Source: Candidatus Pantoea haifensis (GTDB lineage: Bacteria; Pseudomonadota; Gammaproteobacteria; Enterobacterales; Enterobacteriaceae). From it: a DNA stretch of 64,000 nucleotides. Of this stretch, positions 35,243-44,361 are shown piece by piece. The position numbers were made by a program, and so were the translations under genes. The stretch is taken from the NCBI GenBank assembly GCA_018842655.1, contig JAGTWN010000004.1, positions 2,976,001 through 3,040,000 of the forward strand, read 5' to 3'. Each line of letters begins with the position of its first letter. Positions within the stretch are counted from its first letter, which is position 1. The notes under the pieces are model-generated. The model was given only the letters and a program-made list of their open reading frames with translations. It was not told the origin of the DNA and searched no databases.

Positions 35243-35803
35243 ATGCAACGATGTGGCTGGGTGACTCAGGATCCTCTCTATCTGGCGTACCACGATAATG
35301 AGTGGGGTATTCCGCAAACCGACAAGCAAAAGCTGTTTGAAATGCTCTGCCTTGAAGGCCAGCAAGCAGGCTTGTCATGGATTACGATACTGAAGAAGCG
35401 TGAAAATTACCGTGAGGCATTCGCCCAATTTGATCCGCAGATTATTGCTTTAATGGATGAGCAACAAGAGACGGCGTTGCTGCAAAACAGCGGCATTATT
35501 CGCCATCGCGGTAAAATTGCTGCCATTATTACCAATGCGAAGGCTTACCTGGCCATGGAAGCTCAAGGCGAGGATTTTGCGCGTTTCATCTGGAAATTTG
35601 TCGATAACGCGCCAATTATTCACCATTATGCTGATTATAAACTGGCACCGACAACCTCAGAGCACGCTGTTGCGCTCTCCAGAGCGTTAAAAGCACGTGG
35701 CTTTAAATTCATCGGCCCCACAATTTGCTATTCCTTTATGCAGGCATGTGGGCTGATTAGCGATCATCAAACCAACTGTTTTTGCCATCCTGATAACCTT
35801 TAG
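35243..35803 (+). CDS. tag: DNA-3-methyladenine glycosylase I (Tag)
   Basis: Excises 3-methyladenine from alkylated DNA. 186 residues. The zinc-snap residues Cys4, His17, His175 and Cys179 and the active-site Glu38 (CLEGQQAGLSW) are all present. In E. coli, tag lies near yiaD and ghrB as it does here, but yiaC and bisC are absent. Confidence 0.97.
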   Translation: MQRCGWVTQDPLYLAYHDNEWGIPQTDKQKLFEMLCLEGQQAGLSWITILKKRENYREAFAQFDPQIIALMDEQQETALLQNSGIIRHRGKIAAIITNAKAYLAMEAQGEDFARFIWKFVDNAPIIHHYADYKLAPTTSEHAVALSRALKARGFKFIGPTICYSFMQACGLISDHQTNCFCHPDNL

Positions 35804-35917
35804 CTGCGAATTTTTAGAAAATAAGACGTTCCCTCAAAACTTTCCTCATCGTTAAGCGGCATAATCGTGCCGCTTTGGGGACTTTTTCCCCTGCTTGTTG
35901 AATGTAAGGGTACGAAT

Positions 35918-36579
35918 ATGCAAAAGAAATTATTAGCGATCACCTTGTTACTCAGTGGCAGTCTGGCACTGCCAGGTTGTACTACCAATCCCTATACGGG
36001 CGAATCTCAGGCCGGTAAATCGGGGATGGGTGCGGGTTTAGGGGCGCTCGTTGGCGCGGGTGTGGGGTGCTCTCCTCATCGAAAAAGGATCGCGGCAAAG
36101 GGGCGCTAATTGGTGCAGCAAGCGGTGCGGCATTAGGCGGCGGCGTAGGATATTACATGGATGTGCAGGAGGCTAAACTGCGTGACAAAATGCGTGGGAC
36201 GGGCGTCAGTGTCACGCGCGAGGGCGATAGTATCGTGCTCAACATGCCGAACAACGTGACGTTTGATTCCAGCAGCAGCAGCCTGAAGCCAGCGGGTGCC
36301 AATACCCTGACCGGTGTTGCAATGGTGCTGAAAGAGTATCCAAAAACAGCGGTTAATGTGATCGGTTATACCGACAGCACCGGTACGCGCGAATTAAATA
36401 TGCGTTTATCGCAGCAGCGTGCGGAAAGCGTTGCCAGCGCGTTAATTGTGCAGGGAGTAGCGAATAATCGTCTGCGTACGCAAGGTGCAGGACCGGATAA
36501 CCCTATCGCCAGCAACAGCACCACAGAGGGTAAGGCGCAGAACCGTCGCGTCGAAATTACACTCAGCCCGCTTGGTTGA
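35918..36579 (+). CDS. yiaD: OmpA-family lipoprotein YiaD, one frameshift
   Basis: Outer-membrane lipoprotein with a glycine-zipper and a peptidoglycan-binding OmpA C-terminal domain, known as a multicopy suppressor of bamD defects in E. coli. Signal peptide with lipobox LPGC, then GAGLGALVGAGVG, and the OmpA-like domain NVIGYTDSTG...RRVEITLSPLG. The frame breaks at the G-run 36064-36067 (four G, five needed), after which the family sequence LSSSKKDRGKGALIGAA resumes. Probably a miscall. The full protein would be about 220 residues, as in E. coli. Confidence 0.92.
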
Positions 36580-36587
36580 TTTTATAT

Positions 36588-36607
36588 CGCCCTCTGAAAA
36601 GAGGGCG
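36588..36607 (+). terminator. Hairpin after yiaD
   Basis: cgccctct pairs with agagggcg across a gaaa tetraloop, 8 bases after the yiaD stop. A T-run begins only 10 bases later, so termination is possible but not certain. Confidence 0.55.
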
Positions 36608-36742
36608 CTCTGCCGATTTTTAACTCTCTTTCGGCGATTTTAAGTAAATAGTGCGCTGAAGTTTCCAATTATGAGTTTGCTCATAGAGCCAGGCGGTACT
36701 TTATGCTAGCTTGACCAAAAATTGATCGGTGAGTAATGCATC

Positions 36743-37732
36743 ATGTCGTTAAAAGCCATTGCTGCGGTGTTAGGCTTGTCAGTGACGACGGTCAGTCGCG
36801 CATTAAATGGCTATGAGGATGTGGCTGAAGAGACACGTCAGCGCGTGGAAGAAGAGGCTCACCGACGTGGTTATCGTCCTAATGCCGCTGCGCGTCGCCT
36901 GAAAAGCGGTCGCGCGAATGCCATAGGGTTAGTTTATCCGGTGTGTGCGCCTCCGTTAACGGATAACCACTTCAGCGACATGCTACTGGCGCTTGATCAG
37001 CGTCTCACTCGCGATGAAATTGACCTGTTACTGCTTGCAGATAAACCGCAGGACAGCCAGCGCACCTTAAACCGCACGCTGCGTAGCCGCACGGTTGATG
37101 CCATCATTGTCACTCACACCACGCCTCAGGATCCGCGCCTACGTTTCCTGCAGCAAAAAGGCTTTAGCTTTCTGGCGATTGGCCGCAGTGATCTACCTGA
37201 TACTTACGCCTGGCTTGATGTTGATAACTACGCGGGATCGCAACTCGCGGTTGAGTATTGCCTGCAGCAGAATATGCCAAAAATCGCCTGGCTTGGCGGT
37301 AACGAACCTTACACTTTTGTTCGCGATCGCCGTCAAGGCTATATCGATGCGCTGGGCGATATTCCACCTTTTGCGATGGCGGCGATTACACCTTCGCGCC
37401 GTGCCGGTTATCAGCAAACGTGTGCCTGGCTGGCACAGAAAAGGATACCGCAGGCAATCATTACGGATTGCAGTGCACTTGCAGAAGGCGCGGCGATGGC
37501 GCTACAGCAAGCGGGACGTTTGCAGGGGGTAAACCGGGTCATATTGATTGGCTGGGATGGCTTACCGCGAGATTCGATTCTCGATCAGCCCATTATTGCT
37601 ATTCGTCAGGTGACGCATAATGAAGCTGGCGAAAGGGTGGCGGAAATGATGTTAGCGATGTTAGACGGCGCGCCGCTGGCGCAGTTGCAGACGCTTTGGC
37701 AGCCCTGGCTGCAGCTGCCCAGTGACGCATAA
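36743..37732 (+). CDS. LacI-family transcriptional regulator, target unknown
   Basis: 329 residues. N-terminal LacI helix-turn-helix (SLKAIAAVLGLSVTTVSRALNG) and hinge (RPNAAARRLKSGRANAIGLVYP), then a periplasmic-binding-protein-like effector domain. It precedes a second LacI gene, and no metabolic gene faces it directly. A tatgag-tttg-ctcata inverted repeat at 36670-36685 in its upstream region could be an autoregulatory site. It could control the downstream 2-ketogluconate genes together with the second regulator, or something elsewhere. Confidence 0.82.
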   Translation: MSLKAIAAVLGLSVTTVSRALNGYEDVAEETRQRVEEEAHRRGYRPNAAARRLKSGRANAIGLVYPVCAPPLTDNHFSDMLLALDQRLTRDEIDLLLLADKPQDSQRTLNRTLRSRTVDAIIVTHTTPQDPRLRFLQQKGFSFLAIGRSDLPDTYAWLDVDNYAGSQLAVEYCLQQNMPKIAWLGGNEPYTFVRDRRQGYIDALGDIPPFAMAAITPSRRAGYQQTCAWLAQKRIPQAIITDCSALAEGAAMALQQAGRLQGVNRVILIGWDGLPRDSILDQPIIAIRQVTHNEAGERVAEMMLAMLDGAPLAQLQTLWQPWLQLPSDA

Positions 37733-37797
37733 CCCCTTTTTGCGCCAGCGCGCGGCTGTGCTAGTCTCTGCCTGATTCTTACTTAGCAGGGTAATTC

Positions 37798-38823
37798 ATG
37801 AAAATCAGGCCGTCTCGCGCTACTATCAGCGATGTTGCTCACGCGGCACGAACCGGAAAAACCAGCGTATCTCGTTACCTGAACGGTGAACAACATCTTC
37901 TTTCTGCCGACCTGAAAGCACGGATTGAAGAAGCGATTGCCGATCTGCAGTATCGTCCCAGTCAGATGGCGCGTGGACTAAAGCGTGGCCGTACACGTCT
38001 TATTGGCTTGATCATTGCCGATATCACAAATCCTTATTCCGTTGATGTGATGTGCGGTATCGAAGCGGCCTGCCGTGAGCGCGGTTTTACGTTGCTGATG
38101 TGCAACACCAATAATGAAGTGGATCTGGAGCAGCATTATTTGCAACTGCTCAGCAGCTATCAGGTAGAGGGCATCGTGGTTAATGCCGTTGGGATGCGCG
38201 AAGAAGTCCTCAGTCGCTTGCAACAATCCTTGCTACCCATGGTCCTGATCGATCGCAAAATCCCTGATTTCGCCTGCGACGTTGTAGGATTGAATAATGC
38301 CGAAGCGGCAGAGGTCGCGACGCGTCATTTGGTTGATAACGGCTACGAAGCCTTGTTGTTCCTGAGTGAACCGCTGGGCAGTGTAAATACGCGGCGTGAA
38401 CGCCTGCAGGCGTTTCGTCAGGTACTTGCTGTTCATCCCCATATTCAGCATGAAAACGCCGAAGTCTCGTTGCATCACGCTGCGGCGCTGGATGAAACCC
38501 TTAACGCTTTTTATCATCGCTATGCCGGAAAACGCAGGGCGATAATGGTGGCGAACGGTGCCATGACGCTGCAAGTGGCGCGTGCTATGCAGCGGATCAA
38601 CCTGCGCTGGGGTGATGATATTGGCCTGCTTGGTTTTGATGAGCTGGAGTGGGCTGCACTGGCTGGCCCCGGTATTACAACCTTAAAACAGCCTACCTGG
38701 CAGATTGGTTATGCTGCGCTGGAGCGCGTCATTGCGCGCATTGAAAGCAACGACATCCCCGTGACAGAGCGCGTTTTTTCCGGCGAACTCATTATTCGCG
38801 GCTCCAGCCAACCCTTACGCTGA
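37798..38823 (+). CDS. LacI-family regulator of 2-ketogluconate utilisation (PtxS-like)
   Basis: 341 residues. Helix-turn-helix ATISDVAHAARTGKTSVSRYLNG, hinge QYRPSQMARGLKRGRT, and an effector domain with GLIIADITNPYSVDVMCGIE. It resembles the GntR/PtxS branch. The following operon is kguE-kguK-kguT-ghrB, and a perfect palindrome tggaaccggttcca stands between them, close to the PtxS operator of Pseudomonas. A role as 2-ketogluconate-responsive repressor is inferred from context. Confidence 0.82.
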   Translation: MKIRPSRATISDVAHAARTGKTSVSRYLNGEQHLLSADLKARIEEAIADLQYRPSQMARGLKRGRTRLIGLIIADITNPYSVDVMCGIEAACRERGFTLLMCNTNNEVDLEQHYLQLLSSYQVEGIVVNAVGMREEVLSRLQQSLLPMVLIDRKIPDFACDVVGLNNAEAAEVATRHLVDNGYEALLFLSEPLGSVNTRRERLQAFRQVLAVHPHIQHENAEVSLHHAAALDETLNAFYHRYAGKRRAIMVANGAMTLQVARAMQRINLRWGDDIGLLGFDELEWAALAGPGITTLKQPTWQIGYAALERVIARIESNDIPVTERVFSGELIIRGSSQPLR

Positions 38824-38847
38824 TTTTCAGACTCTTCCCTGCCTTTC

Positions 38848-38868
38848 CGTGCTCACTTCGTGAGCACG
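38848..38868 (+). terminator. Hairpin after the PtxS-like regulator gene
   Basis: cgtgctcac pairs perfectly with gtgagcacg across a three-base loop, 24 bases after the stop codon. No U-run follows. Confidence 0.5.
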
Positions 38869-38898
38869 ATCATAATTCCATGTTTTGCTACTTTGTTT

Positions 38899-38912
38899 TG
38901 GAACCGGTTCCA
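38899..38912. promoter_or_regulatory. PtxS-type operator of the kgu operon
   Basis: A perfect 14-base palindrome tggaaccggttcca with a central CG, 50 bases before kguE. It differs by one base per half from the Pseudomonas PtxS site tgaaaccggtttca. Confidence 0.75.
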
Positions 38913-38961
38913 TCTAACGTTTTTATATTCGTTATGGGGAGTATCCCGTCAGGAGCCGAGC

Positions 38962-39709
38962 ATGAAAGCAGAAATCATCGTCGTTACCGCCGCTTATGGA
39001 CACCAGCAGATCGCTGAGCTGGGCGGTCAGTTAGCGTTATTGCCCATCATTCAGCAAGCGGGCGCGGACGGCGTGGAGATCCGCCGTGAATTATTCGATG
39101 ACGCCACGCTGGCGAACCTGCCTGCGCTGGCAGAAGCGGTTAAACACCATCAGCTGAAAACCAGTTATTCGGTGCCTGATTCCCTGTTTTGTGACGACGG
39201 CGGGTTAAATCCTCAGTTAAAGCACTACGTTGAAGAGGCTCGTCAGTTAAATGCTCAGCGATTAAAAATCGCGTTGGGCAATTTCACTGGCGATCTTGCC
39301 ACTGAACAACTGCGTGCACTGCTTGCTGATTTTGATGGGCAGTTAGCGGTAGAAAACGATCAGACTGAACACGGCAAGCTGGCACCGTCGCAGCTTTTTT
39401 GCTGCGGTAAGCGAGTCTGGCTTACCCGTTAGCATGACGTTTGACATGGCTAACTGGTGCTGGACGCAGGAAGACGCTGAACAGGCCGCCGTCGCGCTGG
39501 GTAAATATGTCAGCTATGTGCACGTCAAAGCTGCCGTGCCGCATAAAGAGAGTTTCCGCGCTATTGCGCTGGATGATGCTGACGATAGCTGGCGCACGCT
39601 GCTGGCACAGTTACCGGCAAGCGCACCGCGCGGCATTGAATTTCCGTTGGCAGGCAGCGATCTGACAGCGGTAACGCGTCATTACGTGACGCTGCTGCGC
39701 AACGTGTAA
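38962..39709 (+). CDS. kguE: 2-ketogluconate utilisation protein KguE (sugar isomerase/epimerase-like), one frameshift
   Basis: TIM-barrel protein of the xylose-isomerase-like family, first gene of the kgu operon. Its exact reaction is uncertain. MKAEIIVVTAAYGHQQ start, metal-site region GVEIRRELFDD, ENDQTEHGKL and, after a frame break at the T-run 39395-39400 (six T, five or eight fit), SMTFDMANWCW and YVHVKAAV. The C-terminal HVKAA and metal-ligand spacing are typical. A miscall is the likely cause. kguK starts 9 bases after the stop. Confidence 0.82.
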
Positions 39710-39718
39710 GGAGCAAAC

Positions 39719-40672
39719 ATGACAACGCATGAAAACGGCACGCTCGACGTAGTGACCATCGGTGAAGCGATGGCTATGTTTGTTGCGCGAGAAACCGGCG
39801 ATCTCGCGGCTGCGGAAACCTTTGTTAAACGTGCCGCAGGCGCAGAATTAAACGTGGCGATCGGACTGGCGCGTCTGGGCTTAAAAGTGGGTTGGGTAAG
39901 CCGCGTCGGTGATGACGCCTTTGGCCGCTTTATTTGCCAGCAGTTAGAAAAAGAGGGTGTTGATCATCGTCAGGTAACGGTAGATAAGCGTTATCCGACG
40001 GGTTTTCAACTTAAATCTAAAGTTGAAGATGGATCGGATCCGCTGGTCGAATATTTCCGTAAAGGTTCAGCGGCCAGCCATCTCTCTGTTGACGATTTTG
40101 ATCATGACTATTTTGGCTCTGCGCGGCATTTGCACTTAAGCGGCGTGGCGGCGGCACTTTCTGACAGCTCACTGGCGCTGCTGAAGCACACCGCTAAAGA
40201 GATGCGCGCGCGTGGTAAAACGCTCTCGTTCGATCCTAACCTTCGCCCGGTGTTATGGCGCAGTGAAGAAGAGATGCGTCACCAGCTCAACCTGCTGGCT
40301 GAATACGCGGACTGGGTGCTGCCGGGAGAAAAAGAGGGATTGATTTTAACCGGCTATAGCCAGCCAGAAGCGATCGCCGACTTTTACCTTGATAAAGGGG
40401 TAAAAGCGGTGGTGATCAAAACCGGTTGTGACGGCGCATGGTTCAAAACTGCTGAAGGTGAAAAAGGGCAGATTGAAGCCATTCCGGTCGACAACGTGGT
40501 TGATACCGTAGGCGCTGGCGACGGTTTTGCCGTGGGCGTCATTAGCGCACTACTGGAAGGTAAAACGTTGCCGCAGGCGATTCGTCGCGGCAACAAAATT
40601 GGTTCTTTGGCGATTCAGGTGATTGGCGACAGCGAAGGTTTGCCGACGCGTCAGCAACTGGGCGATGAGTAG
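39719..40672 (+). CDS. kguK: 2-ketogluconate kinase KguK (PfkB family)
   Basis: Phosphorylates 2-ketogluconate to 2-keto-6-phosphogluconate. 317 residues with both PfkB signatures: the N-terminal GGAELNVAIGLARLG-like region (residues about 39-54) and the C-terminal ATP/anion-hole motif DTVGAGDGFAVG. A 2-dehydro-3-deoxygluconate kinase is an alternative reading, but the neighbours kguE, kguT and ghrB favour KguK. Confidence 0.85.
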   Translation: MTTHENGTLDVVTIGEAMAMFVARETGDLAAAETFVKRAAGAELNVAIGLARLGLKVGWVSRVGDDAFGRFICQQLEKEGVDHRQVTVDKRYPTGFQLKSKVEDGSDPLVEYFRKGSAASHLSVDDFDHDYFGSARHLHLSGVAAALSDSSLALLKHTAKEMRARGKTLSFDPNLRPVLWRSEEEMRHQLNLLAEYADWVLPGEKEGLILTGYSQPEAIADFYLDKGVKAVVIKTGCDGAWFKTAEGEKGQIEAIPVDNVVDTVGAGDGFAVGVISALLEGKTLPQAIRRGNKIGSLAIQVIGDSEGLPTRQQLGDE

Positions 40673-40707
40673 CTCGCACCTCAAACGCAATAACAGAGGA
40701 GTATCCC

Positions 40708-41988
40708 ATGAAAACGCAGACAATCGCGCCGAAACGCTGGTGGTTCATCATGCCCATCGTGTTTATCACCTACAGTCTGGCGTATCTGGACCGCGCGAAC
40801 TTTAGCTTTGCTTCGGCGGCAGGCATTAACGATGACTTAGGCATCACGAAAGGCATGTCTTCGCTGCTCGGCGCCCTGTTCTTCCTTGGCTATTTCTTCT
40901 TCCAGATCCCCGGCGCAATTTATGCCGAACGCCGCAGCGTGAAGAAACTGATCTTCTGGTGTCTGATTTTATGGGGTGCCTGCGCCTCGTTGACGGGTGT
41001 GGTGAGTAATATCCCAATGCTGGCGGCGATCCGCTTTACGCTCGGCGTTGTCGAAGCCGCAGTGATGCCAGCAATGCTTATCTATATCAGTAACTGGTTT
41101 ACTAAGTCAGAACGCTCGCGTGCAAATACCTTTTTGATTCTGGGTAATCCGGTCACGGTACTGTGGATGTCAGTCGTATCTGGCTATTTGATTGAGTCTT
41201 TTGGCTGGCGCGAAATGTTCATCATCGAAGGGTTCCCTGCCGTGATTTGGGCGATTGCCTGGTGGTTCATGGTGCAGGATAAACCTGCTCAGGCGCGCTG
41301 GATGAGCGAAGCGGAGAAAGCAGCATTACAGGCTGAATTGCAGAAAGAGCAGGAAAATATTAAAGCGGTACGTAACTATGGCGAAGCCTTCCGTAACCGC
41401 AACGTGATTATTCTGTGCATGCAATACTTTGCCTGGAGTATTGGCGTATATGGATTTGTGCTGTGGCTGCCTTCAATTCTGCGTAACGGCACGCAAATGG
41501 GCATGGTGGAAGCGGGTTGGTTATCAGCGGTGCCCTATCTGGCCGCGACTATCGCCATGGTCGTGGTGTCGTGGGCGTCAGATAAGACGCAAAACCGTAA
41601 GCTATTTGTCTGGCCGCTGCTGCTGATTGGGGCGCTGGCGTTCCTCGGCTCATACATGGTTGGCTCAAATAATTTCTGGATGTCCTATACGCTGTTAGTG
41701 ATTGCCGGTGCGGCAATGTATGCCCCTTACGGTCCGTTCTTCGCCATCATTCCTGAAATGTTGCCTCGCAACGTGTCGGGTGGCGCAATGGCGCTCATCA
41801 ACAGTATGGGTGCACTTGGCTCATTCATTGGTTCATGGATTGTCGGCTATCTTAATGGTGCAACCGGCAGCCCGGCCGCATCGTACATCTTTATGGGCAG
41901 CGCCTTGTTGATATCGGTCTGGTTAACGTTGATTGTCAAACCGGCACAGAACAAAACGCCGCCGCTGCACGGTGCGAAACACGCCTGA
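40708..41988 (+). CDS. kguT: 2-ketogluconate transporter KguT (MFS, anion:cation symporter type)
   Basis: Inner-membrane symporter of 426 residues with twelve predicted spans. The N-terminal [11 protein letters not shown] motif, [16 protein letters not shown] and a central cytoplasmic loop of about 35 residues are typical of the ACS/phthalate permease group that includes gluconate and ketogluconate carriers. Position third in the kgu operon supports the substrate assignment. Confidence 0.85.
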   Translation: MKTQTIAPKRWWFIMPIVFITYSLAYLDRANFSFASAAGINDDLGITKGMSSLLGALFFLGYFFFQIPGAIYAERRSVKKLIFWCLILWGACASLTGVVSNIPMLAAIRFTLGVVEAAVMPAMLIYISNWFTKSERSRANTFLILGNPVTVLWMSVVSGYLIESFGWREMFIIEGFPAVIWAIAWWFMVQDKPAQARWMSEAEKAALQAELQKEQENIKAVRNYGEAFRNRNVIILCMQYFAWSIGVYGFVLWLPSILRNGTQMGMVEAGWLSAVPYLAATIAMVVVSWASDKTQNRKLFVWPLLLIGALAFLGSYMVGSNNFWMSYTLLVIAGAAMYAPYGPFFAIIPEMLPRNVSGGAMALINSMGALGSFIGSWIVGYLNGATGSPAASYIFMGSALLISVWLTLIVKPAQNKTPPLHGAKHA

Positions 41989-42058
41989 AAGCGTAAGCGT
42001 TAACACTTTTTCCGGGCGGCCTGTGTGTCGCCCGTCACCTATTTACAGGGAGCAATTG

Positions 42059-43033
42059 ATGAAACCATCTGTGATTCTGTACAAAAGCCTGCCTGACGAT
42101 CTGCGTGCCCGCCTTGATGCGCACTGTACGGTCACTGAGATCAAAGATTTGTCGCCAGAAAGCCAACAGCAATATGCAGAAGCGTTACAGCAGGCGGAAG
42201 GTTTACTCGGCTCCGGCGGTAAAGTAAATGGTGAGCTTCTGGCGAAAATGCCGAAGCTGCGCGTCTGTTCCAGCGTGTCGGTCGGTTACGACAATTTTGA
42301 TGTCGAGGCGCTCAGCCAGCGTCACGTTGTCTTAATGCATACGCCTACCGTTCTGACTGAAACCGTTGCTGACACCATGATGGCGCTGGTGCTGAGCAGC
42401 GCACGTCGCGTGACCGAGCTGGATGCGTGGGTAAAAGCGGGTAACTGGCAAAAAAGTATCGGGCCGGATCGGTTTGGGATTGATGTCCATCATAAAACCA
42501 TAGGGATCCTCGGCATGGGGCGCATCGGCATGGCCTTAGCCCAGCGTGCACACTTCGGTTTCGGCATGAAGGTGCTTTATAATGCCCGACGCGAACATCA
42601 GGAGGCGCAATCGCGCTTCGGTGCACAGCGTTGCGATCTGGAAACGCTGCTGAAAGAGAGCGATTTTGTCTGCATCAGTCTGCCGCTGACTGAACAGACC
42701 CATCATATGATTGGCGCAGAGCAGCTTAAACTGATGAAACCGGACGCGATCCTGATCAATGCAGGGCGCGGGCCGGTGGTGGATGAGCAGGCGCTGATCG
42801 CTGCATTGCAGAATGGTACGCTTCACGCTGCCGGGCTGGATGTATTTGAACAGGAGCCGGTTTCGGCTGACTCGCCGCTGCTAAAACTTCCTAATGTCGT
42901 TACACTGCCGCACATTGGCTCGGCGACGCATGAAACACGTTACGGCATGATGCAGGACGCGGTAGAAAACATGATCGCCGCGCTGAGCGGTAACGTTGAG
43001 AAAAACTGCGTTAATCCCCAGGCGTTGAAATAA
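42059..43033 (+). CDS. ghrB: Glyoxylate/hydroxypyruvate and 2-ketogluconate reductase GhrB (TkrA)
   Basis: NADPH-dependent 2-hydroxyacid dehydrogenase of 324 residues, as in E. coli. Start [15 protein letters not shown], Rossmann motif [16 protein letters not shown], catalytic Arg in [11 protein letters not shown], Glu in DVFEQEP and His in [12 protein letters not shown]. In this operon it can reduce 2-keto(-6-phospho)gluconate, the KguD step. In E. coli it sits between yiaD and yiaF, so the kgu genes occupy the site between yiaD and ghrB here. The longer frame upstream overlaps kguT and is not used. Confidence 0.93.
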   Translation: MKPSVILYKSLPDDLRARLDAHCTVTEIKDLSPESQQQYAEALQQAEGLLGSGGKVNGELLAKMPKLRVCSSVSVGYDNFDVEALSQRHVVLMHTPTVLTETVADTMMALVLSSARRVTELDAWVKAGNWQKSIGPDRFGIDVHHKTIGILGMGRIGMALAQRAHFGFGMKVLYNARREHQEAQSRFGAQRCDLETLLKESDFVCISLPLTEQTHHMIGAEQLKLMKPDAILINAGRGPVVDEQALIAALQNGTLHAAGLDVFEQEPVSADSPLLKLPNVVTLPHIGSATHETRYGMMQDAVENMIAALSGNVEKNCVNPQALK

Positions 43034-43052
43034 TCCGCGCCCCTTCCCATTG

Positions 43053-43071
43053 CGCCCGCCAGTGGTGGGCG
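43053..43071 (+). terminator. Hairpin after ghrB
   Basis: cgcccgcc pairs with ggtgggcg (one wobble) across a three-base loop, 20 bases after ghrB. No U-run. Likely operon-end hairpin. Confidence 0.45.
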
Positions 43072-43113
43072 TTATGGTGGATCCCCATTCGTCATGACAA
43101 CTTTTTAACCGCT

Positions 43114-44361
43114 ATGGCCTTTTCTCAGTTCGGCGACAAATTTACGCAAAATTCCGGTATCTCACGCTTAATGGAAGATATGGGCGCAGGCCTGCGCACG
43201 CCCGGCACCATTATGCTTGGCGGTGGCAATCCGGCACAGATCCCGGCAATGAATGACTATTTTCAGCAGCTGCTACAGCAGATGCACGACGAGGGCAAGC
43301 TGAGCGACGCGCTCTGCAATTACGATGGCCCGCGTGGTAAAGCCGTCCTGCTTGAGGCACTGGCCGCACTACTGCGCGAAAATCTGGGGTGGTCAATCAG
43401 CGCGCAGAATATCGCCCTGACCAACGGCAGCCAGAGCGCCTTCTTTTACCTGTTTAATTTATTTGCGGGTCGTCGCGCTGATGGCAGCAAAAAACGGGTG
43501 TTATTTCCGCTGGCACCGGAATACCTCGGTTACGCCGATGCCGGACTTGATGAAGATCTGTTTGTCTCAGCAAAGCCGAACATCGAACTCTTGCCTGAAG
43601 GTCAGTTTAAGTATCACGTCGATTTCGAACATCTGCCGATGAATGATGACGTTGGGCTGATTTGTGTTTCGCGGCCAACCAATCCAACCGGTAACGTTAT
43701 CACTGACGATGAGCTGTTAAAACTGGATGCGCTGGCACAGCTTCATGATGTGCCACTGTTAATTGACAACGCTTACGGCGTGCCATTTCCCGGCATCATC
43801 TTTAGCGATGCCCGACCGCTGTGGAATCCCAACATCATTCTCTGCATGAGCCTGTCGAAGCTGGGCCTGCCAGGCGCTCGCTGCGGCATTATTATCGCCG
43901 ATGAAAAAACCATCAGTGCGATCAGCAACATGAATGGCATTATTAGCCTGGCGCCGGGCAGCATCGGCCCCGCGATAGCCTGTGAGATGATTCGTCGTGG
44001 CGATCTGCTGCGTCTGTCGGAAGAGGTCATTAAGCCGTTTTATCAGGAGAAAGTGGCGCAAACCATGGCAATTATTCGCCGCTATCTGCCTGAAGAACGC
44101 TGCCTGATCCATAAGCCAGAAGGGGCCATTTTTCTTTGGCTGTGGTTCCGTGATTTGCCCATCAGCACTGAAGCCCTCTATCAACGCCTGAAAGTACGCG
44201 GCGTGCTGATGGTGCCAGGCCACTTCTTCTTTCCGGGTCTTGAGCATGAATGGCCGCATACTCACCAGTGCATGCGCATGAATTATGTCCCGGATGCAGA
44301 GAAAATTGAGCGTGCGGTGCAGATTCTGGCAGAAGAAGTCGAAAAAGCCTGGCGCGATTAA
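43114..44361 (+). CDS. avtA: Valine-pyruvate aminotransferase AvtA
   Basis: PLP enzyme exchanging amino groups between alanine and 2-ketoisovalerate (valine). 415 residues (E. coli 417). MAFSQFGDKFTQNSGISRLMEDMG start, substrate/PLP region PTNPTGNVIT, the PLP lysine in MSLSKLGLPGARCG, and a C-terminal arginine region HQCMRMNYV. Its stop overlaps the converging MocR gene stop by four bases. Confidence 0.96.
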   Translation: MAFSQFGDKFTQNSGISRLMEDMGAGLRTPGTIMLGGGNPAQIPAMNDYFQQLLQQMHDEGKLSDALCNYDGPRGKAVLLEALAALLRENLGWSISAQNIALTNGSQSAFFYLFNLFAGRRADGSKKRVLFPLAPEYLGYADAGLDEDLFVSAKPNIELLPEGQFKYHVDFEHLPMNDDVGLICVSRPTNPTGNVITDDELLKLDALAQLHDVPLLIDNAYGVPFPGIIFSDARPLWNPNIILCMSLSKLGLPGARCGIIIADEKTISAISNMNGIISLAPGSIGPAIACEMIRRGDLLRLSEEVIKPFYQEKVAQTMAIIRRYLPEERCLIHKPEGAIFLWLWFRDLPISTEALYQRLKVRGVLMVPGHFFFPGLEHEWPHTHQCMRMNYVPDAEKIERAVQILAEEVEKAWRD

